Shown: piece after piece, positions 22,195 to 33,045 of the stretch
Layout: every line of letters begins with the position of its first letter
Position numbering within the stretch: the stretch's first letter is position 1
Position numbers and translations under genes: made by a program
Assembly: GCF_010015585.1 (NCBI RefSeq)
Contig: NW_022985075.1
Span: 729,821-793,820, forward strand
From: Eremomyces bilateralis CBS 781.70
Taxonomy: Eukaryota > Ascomycota > Dothideomycetes > Eremomycetales > Eremomycetaceae
Length of the DNA: 64,000 nt
Reading direction: 5' to 3'
The notes under the pieces: model-generated
Database searches by the model: none
Told to the model about the DNA's origin: nothing
The model's input: only the letters and a program-made list of their open reading frames with translations

Positions 22195-25100
22195 CTACTC
22201 CGCCTCATCGTCCGTGTCCAGCGGATGAGGCGTCCCCTTCGGGCTGTTCAGCCACTCGATATGCCGTAACCGCCTCCGCACCTCCCGCTCCTTCATCTGC
22301 GCGCGCGTCATCTTCTTCTTCTTCTTCGCCTTGAACTTCATGTCCCCGCCCTCCGCTTCGCTGTTCGCTGCCGACGCCGCCGCCGACGCCACCGCCGAGC
22401 TCATCCCGCTGGCCGGCCCGCTGCCGACGCCGCTAGGAGTTCCGATGCCAGACCCGGGACGGCTGTCCTCGAACCGATCCAGGGACACGGCGAGGTGGCC
22501 CTTGGCGGTCAGCCGCCCGTCGTTGACGTGCCATTGCTCCGGGCACAGTGCGCTGACGAACTCCTCATTATGTGATATCATGACCACGCCGCCGCGGAAA
22601 TCGCGGATCGCGACCGCCAGACCGCCGAGGGAATCGCGGTCCAGGAAATTGGTCGGTTCGTCGAGGATGAGGAGATGCGGGTTGTTCCACATGGCGCCGG
22701 CGAGGACGACCTTGACTTTTTGGCCGCCGGAGAGGCCGGAGATGGTGTTGTGGTTGGCGATCTCCGGGTCCAAGCCGATGTCCTCGAAGTGCTTCGAGAT
22801 GATCTTCGGCTCCAGCTGACGGAAGCCCAACCCTTCGCGGGAGGCCTCGTGGTCGTCGAACTCTTGGACGAGCTTTTGGAAGCCGCGGGCGAGCAGGGTT
22901 TCGCGGGAGATCATATTGTTGAACTTGGGGAGCCAGTTCACCCATTTCCTATGGACTGTTAGAGATATCCAGAAAAAGGGTAAGGGGCAAACTTACACTT
23001 CGTATTGGAAGCTCTTCTTGTACTTTTGCCGACCGATCAGCGCTTCAACGTTCCGTGGTCCACTGCCGTCGCCAATATCGATTGGCGTCGCCATCTGCGC
23101 CTTCTCATCCTCGGTCAAAATTCTCGTCGCCTTCATCAGCACCTCGCGGTCATCGCCGTGGGCATATCGCCACTGCAGGTACTGATTGGGCGTCTTCTCC
23201 AAGTGCATTTCCACGTGCTCCAACGCGTGCTGTTTGATGTATCCAATACGTAAGTTGGGATGCTTCTCGACCTTTCCTTCTTGTGGGACCACTTCGCCGG
23301 TGAGGACTTTGATGAGTGTGGACTTGCCGGCGCCGTTGGGTCCGATGATGGCCGTTCGCGATGATAACGAGAGCCCGGCGGATACATCGAACAGGTTCGG
23401 CTTTGATGCTCCGGGATATGTGAACGTGCAGTTCGTCATGCGAAGAATCGACCGGGTGTTGCTCTTGACTCCAGTCAGGAGCCCGGGGGGAGGGAATTTG
23501 AATTGAACGTTGGAGGCCGACAAGGTGTAGTAGGACTTGCCCTCGGGCTTAACCTTAACGAAAGCGGCAAGATTCCCCTTGTACGAAACCAGCTTCTTCT
23601 GCTCGTAGTGATAGATGTCGGTGCAGACGGCATCGAGGAACGCGGAGTCGTGGCTCACGATCAAACTCGTGATTTCCGTGTGCTTTTGGAGGTACTCCTC
23701 CAGCCACTTGATATTGGCAACGTCCAAATGATTGGTCGGCTCGTCCAGCAACAGAACTTGGGCTTTCATGAGCATCGCTCGTGCTAACGCCAACTTCATC
23801 TTCCAACCGCCCGAGCAGGCGCCGACCTTCATGGACTGCTTTCCCTCCGGACCGGCATCGAAGCCAACCTCTTCCAAGACGGAAGAGATGTGCTCGACGG
23901 TCTCGTCGGCAAAACGAGGATCCTTCGCGATAAACTCCAGAATGGTGAGGTCCGCGCTTTCGCCTTGGTTATGCTCGACGAAGCACGTCCGCAGTTGATC
24001 GGGGGTCGGGAATCCTTCGAGCTTCCCCTCAGCGATACTCCGCATGAGGGTTGACTTTCCGGCTCCGTTGCGACCGCAGAGCCCGTACCTGTGGCCTTTG
24101 AGGAGCCTCAGGTTGGTGTGCGAGAGGAGCAGCATGCCACCGTATCCCAGAGAAAACCTTGCGTTCACAATCTCCTCTTCGCCGTCCTCCTCTTGGATCG
24201 GAGCACCGTATTTCCGATTTTCCTCTTCGACGTAGAACGCATGCGCAGCTTCCGCAATAGCAGACGCACGTGCACTGTCAGTCAAATCCCTAAGGTACGG
24301 TTCAATGTTGACATGCAGCCGATCCAAATGGCGTTGGTTGACGTCCTCGGCCACCATCTCGGAGACATAGTTCTTGGTCGAGGCCCATACCGATGCATCC
24401 TCGGCTGAAATGTCCCCATTCTTTTGCACTTCCTTCTCCAGCAAGGCGGCGACATGTGCGGGAAGTGTGGGGGCGAAGATGTCGACCATTCCCTTACCAC
24501 CATTTTCGCCCATCGCTTGTTCGATCACCTTCAGCGCCCGCGATGCGATTTCGCGAACTTCCGGAAGCGAGGCTCGATCCTTCACCGCTTTCACACCAGG
24601 TTTCAACTTCGGCAGGAAAGCTCGTGCTTCAATCGGGTTATGAACCAGCTTGGTCAAGTTCTCCACCACAACCACGGTTTGGCGCAGCACCTCTTGGGTC
24701 GTGGTTGGAGTGTTCAGGGAGCGTTCCAGCAGCGGAGTGACGAGGGCGAGGACCGGAGATGTGACGACGGCCACGAATGTCGTCTGTGACAGAGCATGGA
24801 TGGCTTTCTGTTGAGTGCCGGTGGACGGATTTTCCATGGATTTGATGAGGAGGGGTATCCGGGGAGCAACATCGTCGTTTTGGAGAAGAGTCGTCAATAT
24901 GGTCATCGTCTTGGCGGCTTGCTTTGCAACCTGTGCAGATGTCGTTAGACTCGTTCTTGTTCAAATTTACTGTGGATGGACATACCTCGGACTTCAAATC
25001 GTGCATCCCTCCCTCGACGATCGGAATCAACCGCTCTAGCTGCTTGCCCATCATCTCTCGAAGGACGTCTTTGCTTTCCTCTTCTTCCCGCGTCCCTGAT

Positions 25101-25663
25101 CCGATCTTGGCCTTGTCTGCCATTCGGCCCACCAAACCGTACGCTCCCACAGTCCCTTGCCATTTCCCGGTGGCTTTGCCCAAATATTTGGTAAGGATCG
25201 GCAGGAGGCCAGCAACCAGGGCTTCCGGAGATAGATTTCCGAACAGCGCATCGAGGGCATATTTGGCTCCCTCACGAACCGAGGGCCCTTTGTCAGCCAA
25301 CGCGTCGAGGGCGGTGACCACCAAATTGTCTTCGGGCTGGAGGAAGACCGCTTCGGTTATGCGGTGCTTCGGGGGGAATCGCTCAAATAGGGCACCGATG
25401 GCGAACATGGCACCCTCACGTTTGGCGCCTACCTTCTTGTCGGCGGCGGCTTTCTTGATGGCGTCGAAAATGCCATAGCGAGCGAAGCCACGGAAGCTGA
25501 CCGACTCGCTTAGCACGTCGGTGAGGGCATATGCAGCGTCGAGCGACTCTTGCGAACTCTTCGCGACGAAGATGGTGTTCAGAAGCGTCGAGACGTCTTC
25601 GGCGGGAGGAGGAACGCTGGTCGATTTGACGGGAACCACATTTTGGATTGAAGAGGATTCCAT
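22195..25663 (-). CDS. new1: eEF3-family ABC-F ATPase, New1/Elf1 type
   Basis: The protein has 1121 residues from three exons: complement(22195-22948, 22997-24930, 24986-25663). Introns of 48 and 55 nt join SFQYEV-KWVNWLPKF and DLKSE-VAKQAAKTM. The N-terminal half is HEAT repeats. ABC1 has Walker A GRNGAGKS, signature CSGGWKMK and Walker B VLLLDEPTNHLD. ABC2 has Walker A GPNGAGKS, signature LSGGQKVK and Walker B LLILDEPTNFLD. A chromodomain-like insert (KKSFQYEVKWVNW) sits in ABC2. The C-terminus is Lys-rich (FKAKKKKKMTRAQMKEREV), then EWLNSPKGTP. This layout is that of yeast New1 and fission-yeast Elf1, which act on translating ribosomes or mRNA export. Canonical eEF3 is expected elsewhere. 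The start could also be an in-frame Met 4-5 codons upstream. Confidence 0.88.
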
Positions 25664-27462
25664 ATGCGGCATCATGTGGGAGAATCGCACGAAGGATCGG
25701 CGTGGAAAACTTTCGGGCTGCAAAGAGTTGATAGGACAGGCGGTCGGTGGAAAGACCGAAGTCCTAGGAGGGGAGAGGGGAGATTAAGAAGGATAAGAGG
25801 TAAGTATGTAACAACTCTTCAAAAGCCTATATATCGGGATTCGAGAAGACCTCGAGAAGCGGAGGGAGAAGAGGTCAAGTAGGAAACAGAATCCCAGCAG
25901 CCAGTGTCGGAACTGGAATAAGCAGGAATATTCCCAGACAAAAGGACTGGACGATATGGAAGAAAAACTTTGGGTGGGGCTGATTTGGTGAAGGCCCTGA
26001 AGGGATGAATTTTCGTGGTTGCAATTTGCACTGGCGTCGTTGGCGGTTGGCCCCCCAGCCGCGGTTGCCCTGTCGGCCGCCACTGTGGCCTGCCGTGAGT
26101 GCACGTGCTTATGAATCTTATCCCCCACTGTCCAGTGAGTCCAATCTCCAGCTCTGAGACGTGGAGGGACGGGAAGTGGAGGAGTGGCGGTGTCGGTGGC
26201 GGCAGATGTGGCGGGCGGGGTGGTAACAGGCTAACAGCAGCATGGGGTGGGGTGCCAAACATTGGGCGGTGGAATAGGCGGGGGGGATCCTATCATTGGG
26301 CGGTTGAATTGGATGCTGGATGGAGCCGCGGAACCGCGACTATACCAGGCCAGACAAGATTAAGGGAGGCCATAGGGCTGGATTGTCGGTAATTCCCGGT
26401 GCCTGTGGGCACCCATTCTTATCATCAATCATTTTTGCATCCATCCCCATGCCGAATTTCCTTAATTACAAGAGAACTAACTAGGTGAAGACACATCATC
26501 GCCTCACAGTGTCACAAAACCCTCAATGCCACCCACAGTGTTTTGACTGATGCTTACGAAGTCGGCCCGTCCCAGCAACCAGGCTCAGATAAAGGAACTT
26601 GACCGAACACTGTAATCCTCTCCTGGAGCCATGGACCTGTCGGCTCCCTATGGGTCGCTACTGACAGGATGACCGAACTCTCTCGGGTTTGACCTCGAAC
26701 TTTGACGCGAAATAAATATACGAGTCCGACGTGTCGATCACCTAGCGGACTACCTCCCAGGGATGGCCATGGAGACAAGTATGAACAACGCAACATCGTC
26801 CTAAGTTGGTATGTGGAACCTCCACCAGAGCGAGGGAGAAACGATGACATATCCCGGTGCCAGCCTCTTTAACTTGATGGTAGATGTTTGTTCGAGACGT
26901 TGACCGCCTTGATCGGTAGATCTTCGTGAACCGAGCTGGGTTGCTATCCAGGACGTTGGCCGACATCCAGATCGCCAAAGCGTTTGGCGGCTTCGGCGGT
27001 TTCAAGAAGGGCTTATTTCAGGAACATGGCATGAAACATTCTCTTTCCGATTTATCTACCTAGTAATCTAGTATTCAACCGCAATCCAACACGGATCGAT
27101 CGTGGTTGTGCATCGAGATATTACTCCGACCATGAAGCTGACCATGTCGGATCCCGAGTCTGCCTGCTACCGCAACACTGCGGGTGGCATCTTTGACCAA
27201 CTCCGCCCGCGCTCGGAATCAGAACGATGTATTCACACGCGTTTGGAGGGTTGGTTCCTTCGAAGCGGTTTGCTTCTTCCGTATTGAATCTTCATTTCGG
27301 CGTTTGCTCAATGTTCGCTGCTCTATTAAATGTCGAGTCGCTCACCCGCTTCCGATATCTCAGACCAGTCTTCATTCACAGCATTCCATCTTCCACTTCC
27401 ATATCTATTCCACAGCAATAATTTCCATTTTTTCGTCTTTCAGTTCGTAATAATCATTCACA
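25664..27462. other. Intergenic stretch of 1.8 kb between divergent new1 and the O-methyltransferase
   Basis: Divergent promoters lie at each end. The 27300-27460 part is pyrimidine-rich and looks like the methyltransferase leader. A GGTGG/GGCGG-rich patch occurs around 26160-26300. Open frames at 26554-27005 (minus) are fragmentary and show no known family. Confidence 0.45.
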
Positions 27463-28727
27463 ATGGCCGCCGATCTCGAACTCCTCAGTTTCCAACTTCT
27501 CGCCGCGGTGAAGGAGCTCCAGGCAGGCACTGGCAGCAATGAGTTCAAGTCCCGGAAGAAGGTGACCGACCTGGCCAAAGATATCGTGGTCAACGCCATC
27601 CACCCCGATGAGGTGACCTTGGATTACTGCATCCAGATGGGCGAGATGGCCGCCCTTCGGATGTTCATGAAGTGGAAGATGTTCGAGAAGATCCCTAAGG
27701 ACTCCGCCATCTCGTACAAGGAGCTGGCCGACTCCGTCGGTGCGGATGAGTCTCTCGTCGGTAGGTTGATATGTGGCTGATATGCGGGCTCCAACGCTAA
27801 CCGGCTTCAGCTCGTCTCGGTGGTATGCTCGTCGCCTGCGGCCGCCTTGACCAGGTTGGTGAGGACGCGGTGACCCAATCCCGTGTCTCGTACACCTTCG
27901 CCAACAACCACACCTCCGGCATGATGTTCCAGATGATGTTCGACGAGGGCATGCGACCCTACACCCAGTGGCCCGACTACTTCGAGAAGTACAACAACAA
28001 GGAGCCCACCGGCATCACCCACAACCCGCACAGCTTCGGTTATGGCGAGCCCGAGCAGGAGTGCTGGGCCATCCTCGGCCGCGACGCGGAGCGAACCCGC
28101 GTCTTCGCTCTCAGCATGCAGGCCATGGAGTCCCAGCTTCCGATCGGAGGCATCTACGACTTCAAATGGATCGGTGAGGAGGCCAAGTCCGGCAAGAACC
28201 CCGAGCGTCCCCTGATCGTCGACGTGGGCGGCAGCGCGGGCCACGCCCTGAAGTTCATCATGGAAGAAACCCCCGACATCCCGCAGGAGCGCTGCGTGCT
28301 GGAAGACCGTCCGGAGACCATCGCCGACACCAAGAAGACCGGCGACCCGACCCTCGCCAACGTGCAGATGGTCGAGCACGACTTCTACGCCGAGCAGCCG
28401 GTCAAGGGCGCGCTCATCTACTTCATCCGCCGCTGCCTGCACGATCACCCCGACGAGAACTGCGTGAAGATTCTCACCCACCTCGCCAACGCCCTACCCG
28501 CCGACGACACCCGTTCGCGCGTGCTCATCACCGAGCAAGTGCTCGACAACCCGCCCACCAAGACCAACACCTGGGTCGACATGTGCATGATGAACATCGG
28601 TGGGAAGGAGCGTAATGCCCGGACCTGGGACAAGATCGTGACCCAAGCGGGCATGAAGATCGTGGCCATTCACCGCAAGGAAGGCAGCCCGATTGGCGTC
28701 GTCGAGTGCGCCAAGGCGTTGAACTAG
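27463..28727 (+). CDS. SAM-dependent O-methyltransferase (COMT-like)
   Basis: The protein has 404 residues from two exons: 27463-27760 and 27811-28727. The 50-nt intron (GTAGGT...CTTCAG, GCTAAC branch) joins DESLV-ARLGGMLVACG. An N-terminal winged-helix dimerisation region is followed by a Rossmann methyltransferase fold. The SAM-binding glycine motif is VDVGGSAGHAL. The acidic ribose-binding region follows in LEDRPETIADT, and the catalytic-base region is RRCLHDHPDENC (His before the DE pair). This matches fungal and plant small-molecule O-methyltransferases, often found in secondary metabolism. The substrate is unknown. Codon use is strongly GC-ending, suggesting high expression. It points toward an AIF-like oxidoreductase gene on the other strand. 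No polyketide or peptide synthase is in the window. Confidence 0.9.
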
Positions 28728-29286
28728 AGCAGATTTTCCTATCTCAAAATGCATTGCCTTGGACTGGCGTTCATTTTATTTCGTATGGACGTTTGAAGGA
28801 AGGTTGCCTTTTGTACGCAGCAGTTTGCGCGTGACTTTCAGGTTTCTATTCAGCTCCTATGGTCCGGTTGATCTCACGGGGATGTTCTTAGCCCATCTGC
28901 TGGGGGAGATATAGATAATACATAGGGATGCATCCGACATCTGGAATGACGATACATCACACACCGATCTTTGTGCCTCCACCCTCTTTGCAATTACCTT
29001 GTCATATACGCAAGATAGATGAGTATATGACCGCTTCCAAGTAAATGAGAATCACATCACATGAAGACTGCACCAACCTTTCCATGAAGTGGTCAGGGGG
29101 GAATAAGTTACTTCTAAGCTAACTCAGTTATACTTTCATTAAGCTATACATTAATTCTAGTTCCTATAACTAGGAAGGTGTAGCGCATTACAAATCCATC
29201 GATCAAAATCGCTGACAGCCGGCAAAACAATTAGACACTGGGGAATCAAGAAGAAGTCCATCATCGCCACTGGCGAAAATCCCGGT
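28728..29286. other. Convergent 3' region
   Basis: About 559 bp lie between two opposite stop codons. It is AT-rich, with a TAGTTCCTATAACTAGG-like imperfect palindrome near 29157-29174. No gene is seen. Confidence 0.5.
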
Positions 29287-30501
29287 TTACCAATTCTTTC
29301 CATATAAAACCCCGGCGGACATGGAAAGCAAATAATCCCTCCCCTTCGCCAACCACACCATCACCCACGGCGCGTTCCATCCGTTGATCGCGCCCACGCC
29401 TCTCCGCCGTCCGACCGGGACCACCTGCGTCATGGGGTCTAGCCGCACCCATTCGGCCCGATTGCCCTCCGGCTTCCCGTTCGCCTTGAGCAGGTCGCTC
29501 TTCAGGTTCGCCATGGCAATGGGGAGGGCGTTGTTCATGTCCATCACCCCGCCGCGCGTGAAGCTCCCGGCATCGCCCACGACGTACACGCGCTCGCCGG
29601 CGCCGTCGACCTGGTGGCTTTTGTGGTCGGTTTTCACGTACCCTTTCTCGTCTTTGAAGCGGTCAGGGATGTAGTCGGAGTTGGGGATCACGGTAGTCGC
29701 GTCCAGGTAGATGTCCGCGGTCAACACCTCCCCGTTCGACAAGTGGATCGCGTAGCCCCCTTTCCCCTCGCCGACCTGCTCGACCCGCTCGATCAGCGAG
29801 TTGTACGCCACGTCCACGCCGACGCGGTTCAGATAATGCTCGGCCCCCGTCGATTGCTTCTGTCCTAGCACGGGCAGGAGCTTCTTCCCTCGGGTCACCA
29901 CGGTGATGCGGGCCTTTTGAACCGCCGGACGCGTGCCGAACCACCCGGCCGTGCCGTTGAGCGCCTCGCCAATCTCTCCCGCCGTCTCCACGGCGACGGG
30001 CCCTCCGCCACCGATGACGATGGTCTTCGCTCCGGATAGAGTCTTGACGAACTCTGTTTGGCGGGCTTGCAGGACGCTCTTGTCGCCCTCGTGGTTGAAC
30101 AGCGGCGAGGCGGCGCTCCAGCCCGTGGCGATGATCAGGCTGTCGTACACGATCTCTCGATCTGCGTCCTTGCCGTCCTCTAGGAGCTTCACCGTCACGC
30201 TTCTACCGTCGGCGTCCCATGCGGTCGCTTTGCCCACGATCAGCTCGACGGATCCGGCGGGATATGCCTTGAAGGAGTCGAGGATCGGGAAGAAGGTCGT
30301 CTCGCGGGGGAGGAGGTCGTTCACGGCCACGACGCGCGGGCCGGCCATCCGCCACCAGAAGTGGGTGCTCGGGTTCACGATAACGATGCGGTAGGTATCG
30401 GTCGGTAGGGAGGGGAGGATCTGCTTGAGGGTATAGTGGGTGGCGCTTAGACCACCGAACGAGCCGCCGAGGACGAGGATGGTCTTTTTTTCCGAAGACA
30501 T
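29287..30501 (-). CDS. FAD-dependent oxidoreductase, AIF/AMID-like
   Basis: A single-exon gene of 404 codons. The start is Met 30501 (MSSEKKTILVLGGSFGG), because an FAD-binding strand starts immediately. A Met 13 codons upstream is possible. The protein has an N-terminal Rossmann motif LGGSFGGLSATH, a second nucleotide-binding site TIVIGGGGPVAVETAGE, and the FAD-closing motif YVVGDAGSF. This is the two-dinucleotide fold of NADH:quinone-type oxidoreductases related to apoptosis-inducing factor 2/AMID. Fungal homologues are mostly uncharacterised; some are linked to oxidative stress, others to metabolite clusters. There is no mitochondrial presequence. A hydrophobic C-terminal segment (APWVMVWLAKGRD) may touch membranes. 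The function beyond FAD/NAD(P)H redox chemistry is unknown. Confidence 0.87.
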   Translation of the reverse strand: MSSEKKTILVLGGSFGGLSATHYTLKQILPSLPTDTYRIVIVNPSTHFWWRMAGPRVVAVNDLLPRETTFFPILDSFKAYPAGSVELIVGKATAWDADGRSVTVKLLEDGKDADREIVYDSLIIATGWSAASPLFNHEGDKSVLQARQTEFVKTLSGAKTIVIGGGGPVAVETAGEIGEALNGTAGWFGTRPAVQKARITVVTRGKKLLPVLGQKQSTGAEHYLNRVGVDVAYNSLIERVEQVGEGKGGYAIHLSNGEVLTADIYLDATTVIPNSDYIPDRFKDEKGYVKTDHKSHQVDGAGERVYVVGDAGSFTRGGVMDMNNALPIAMANLKSDLLKANGKPEGNRAEWVRLDPMTQVVPVGRRRGVGAINGWNAPWVMVWLAKGRDYLLSMSAGVLYGKNW

Positions 30502-31623
30502 GTTGAGAGGTTTGAGTTGGGTGATAGAGTTCAAGGTCAAACAACTTCGATACAGTCAAAGTGGGGGCTTAATTGGGTATCAATGCTTCGTGTGCACAGT
30601 CAGTATCTTGCTTCGAGAATCGAAAAACGGTATCACCATACTCACAGATTGTTTGTGTCCGAGTTTGGTCTATGAATACCACCTTATCCGTGACAACAAT
30701 AGCGTGCAAAGTAGAAACGAACTAACAATAGAAATCTATAATTCCGAATAAAGGAAACAATGGGCGAGGGGAAAATTAGATAGAGAGATCTTAGGGAAAG
30801 AGGAACGTGCTAACCAGCTTATATGTGAATCTGAGACGCCGTTGGATCTGTCTGATGGATCCTCCGGCCGCCATTCCGGTCTGACGATGCATACATTATG
30901 GTACAGTAGTACCAGTGCACCCTCAAATCTTGATGACAATTGTCCTGCCAATTCCCGCGGAGACATTTCCGCGACAGTTTAGTATCAGCCTGAACTGTCC
31001 TCATTCAGGACCGGCATAATAGATGCAATATCATCAATTGATCTTACCAATCGTGAATGAAACTATGAAGGTTCAGAGGGTCTGTGCCAGGTCCTCAGCC
31101 CCGAGGGATCCCAAGCTTCCATCCATGATTAGTGATTCATCAATACTTGTACGGAGTAGATGGTAGGATGGATGGATGATGGCCACCAAGGAGAAATTGG
31201 ACCCCTAGTCTGCAGCCCGCAACTCCTCTTGCTGCCAATTGGCGGGTTGGATGGCAACGCCACCAAAATCGCCGGGCCTGGAGCGGTTAGTAGCGAAGAA
31301 ATAAGATATGTTAGTCGATGAGCAAAGTAAGCTAGCTTAAATCAGGTATCGCGAATCTCCACCTCCGACCCGGAATCTGCACCATCCGGGTTACAAATGC
31401 AGGATTGGAAAATATTGGAAATAGAAATGTACTGATTAAGTTCAACCCCCTGTCCAGCAGCCAACCACTCGAGTAGCCGGTATCACCACCACCATCATCA
31501 TCGCTCTAACCGCAATTTCTCCACCAAAACATATTATATTTGAAAATCTATACAGCATGATTCAAAAGATACAGCCTGGAGAGACTCTGATGTAGATTTA
31601 GCCTCTGAAATTGGATGTCTTCG
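30502..31623. other. Intergenic stretch of 1.1 kb
   Basis: The 30502 side is the promoter of the AIF-like gene, and the 31623 side flanks the Fot1 relic. I see no coding region. The short CACCACCACCATCATCATCG run near 31485 is a small trinucleotide-like repeat. Confidence 0.45.
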
Positions 31624-32691
31624 TTAGTAATCTTCCTCTACCGCTCGTACAACTTCTTGTGCCAATTTGATCTCCTGAACTTGCGCAAATCTCTGATTAA
31701 GATCTATCTGAACTTTCTTTTTACGTTTTGGTGCTGTAGCAGCATCAAGGCGTGCTTGTAAGCCCGCGATTTTCAGATCTGATGAGGCCTGACGCGCCTG
31801 TAGCACTCCGATCGCCTTGGCTGCCTTCTCTATATACGACTTGGTCGTCTTTGCCACGCGTGTATTCTTGCTAAGAACGCGCAATGCACTCTGTACCTGT
31901 TTGGGCTTGTAGGGCGTCGTCTGGAGAACGGGGGGAACTGGCATAGAGGTGCGTGGAGGCGTGTTTGGTGGTGGAATTGGTGGTGCGGTTACGGTAGGCG
32001 TTGACGGTACAACGAAGCGGTTACTGAGGCCCTTTGACCGGTCAAATGGCACAAGTCCTGCAGCCTTCCACCCAGATCTGATTGTACGGTCGGCTAGGCG
32101 TGCCTGACGCGCCTCTGCATAGAGGATAATGAATCTTCGTTGTTTAATCGGTAGGGCTTCGTCGATATACGCGCTTTGGCGGAGGAGGGTCTTGTAGAAG
32201 CGTTTTAGAGGCGAAAAACAGGCGAGATCGAGAGGTTGAAGGATATGGGAGGTATGTGCAGGTAGAAAGACCACGATTACGTTGTTTATCTTGCATTCAT
32301 ACAAGAAATCGATCGTTGCGTGGCTCCCCTGCCCGTCCATTAGCAGAATCCGGTACTGCCGCTGTGTAGCGGTTTCAGGCAGGAAAACCGTACGGAGCCA
32401 AACCAACGCGTGTTGATTTGAAGCCCAACCGTGTAATGGAAGTCTGGAGGTTGTTCAGGGAACCAAGAAGACTGTAACGTGGCGCCTTTCTGTATAATCG
32501 CTGGTCTGATGTACTGGCCGGTCGCGGAGACAGTTTCAACGATACTAATCCATTCGCGGCCCATAGGACTAGTGATAGAGGCTGTTGACTTCTGCGAGCC
32601 TGCAATAACCGTGGAATTAGCGCAAATCCCTAGTCCTATGCCAACCTCATCCATATTCCAGGTATCAGAGGGGTGGTGACTAGTAATGAGT
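31624..32691 (-). mobile_element. Fot1/pogo DNA transposon relic (transposase catalytic half)
   Basis: The reading starts HHPSDTWNMDEVGIGLG (about 32690) and continues through SITSPMGREWISIVE. A frame slip near 32425 (HYTV, then WASNQHALVWLRTVFLPET in another frame) is followed by LLMDGQGSHATIDFLYEC, LPAHTSHILQPLDLACF and a basic coiled C-terminus ending near 31624. The catalytic Asp residues of the pogo/Fot1 DDD triad are all visible: NMDE, LLMDG and LQPLD. The CENP-B-like DNA-binding N-terminal half is missing, so the copy is both truncated and frame-shifted. Terminal inverted repeats were not found. A TTAACTAAGTTAGG word lies just beyond its upstream end. Confidence 0.88.
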
Positions 32692-33045
32692 TAGTAACGG
32701 TTGGTTAACTAAGTTAGGTAAGATACTCTAAGGTACAGATTCCGGCCATGTGGATGATCTATCACTGTGATTGAACGTCACAGAGCAAACCGCTTCAATG
32801 CATTTGCGAGGTCCTCAACGTCATGCTCAACAAGGCCTCGACTTTGTGATAACAATGGCTCGACTAACAATAGCTAGAACAACAATGTAGCGGTTTAGCC
32901 CCAACAATTTGGCCCCCAACAATTCGCTATGCAATTTCGGTGTCATACTGATTCAAACACCATAAACGATCATATCCTCTAACTTCAAAAGAATGAAGCC
33001 ATATTCGCCTTGATCTTGCCACTCGGGTAATGGCTGGCCTCACTT
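32692..33045. other. Flank of the Fot1 relic
   Basis: About 354 bp. It contains TTAACTAAGTTAGGTAA at 32705-32721 and a small AACAATxxGC-type repetition around 32840-32930 (several ACAATG/AACAAT words). The right end is the 3' region of the glycine-zipper gene. Confidence 0.4.

Noticed and set aside
25819-26262. 147-codon Pro-rich minus-strand frame
   Set aside because: It lies in the new1 leader/promoter, the composition is driven by a GGTGG-rich patch, and no domain is seen.
26554-27005. Minus-strand frames that might be a broken enzyme gene
   Set aside because: Only a short EAAKRFGD-like string is protein-like, and I could not extend it or assign a family.
27807-28481. 224-codon frame antisense to the O-methyltransferase
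   Set aside because: It is an antisense shadow caused by strong GC-ending codon use in the real gene.
27463-30501. A full secondary-metabolite cluster around the methyltransferase
   Set aside because: No polyketide synthase, peptide synthetase, terpene cyclase or pathway regulator is in the window, so only a weak two-gene pairing can be proposed.
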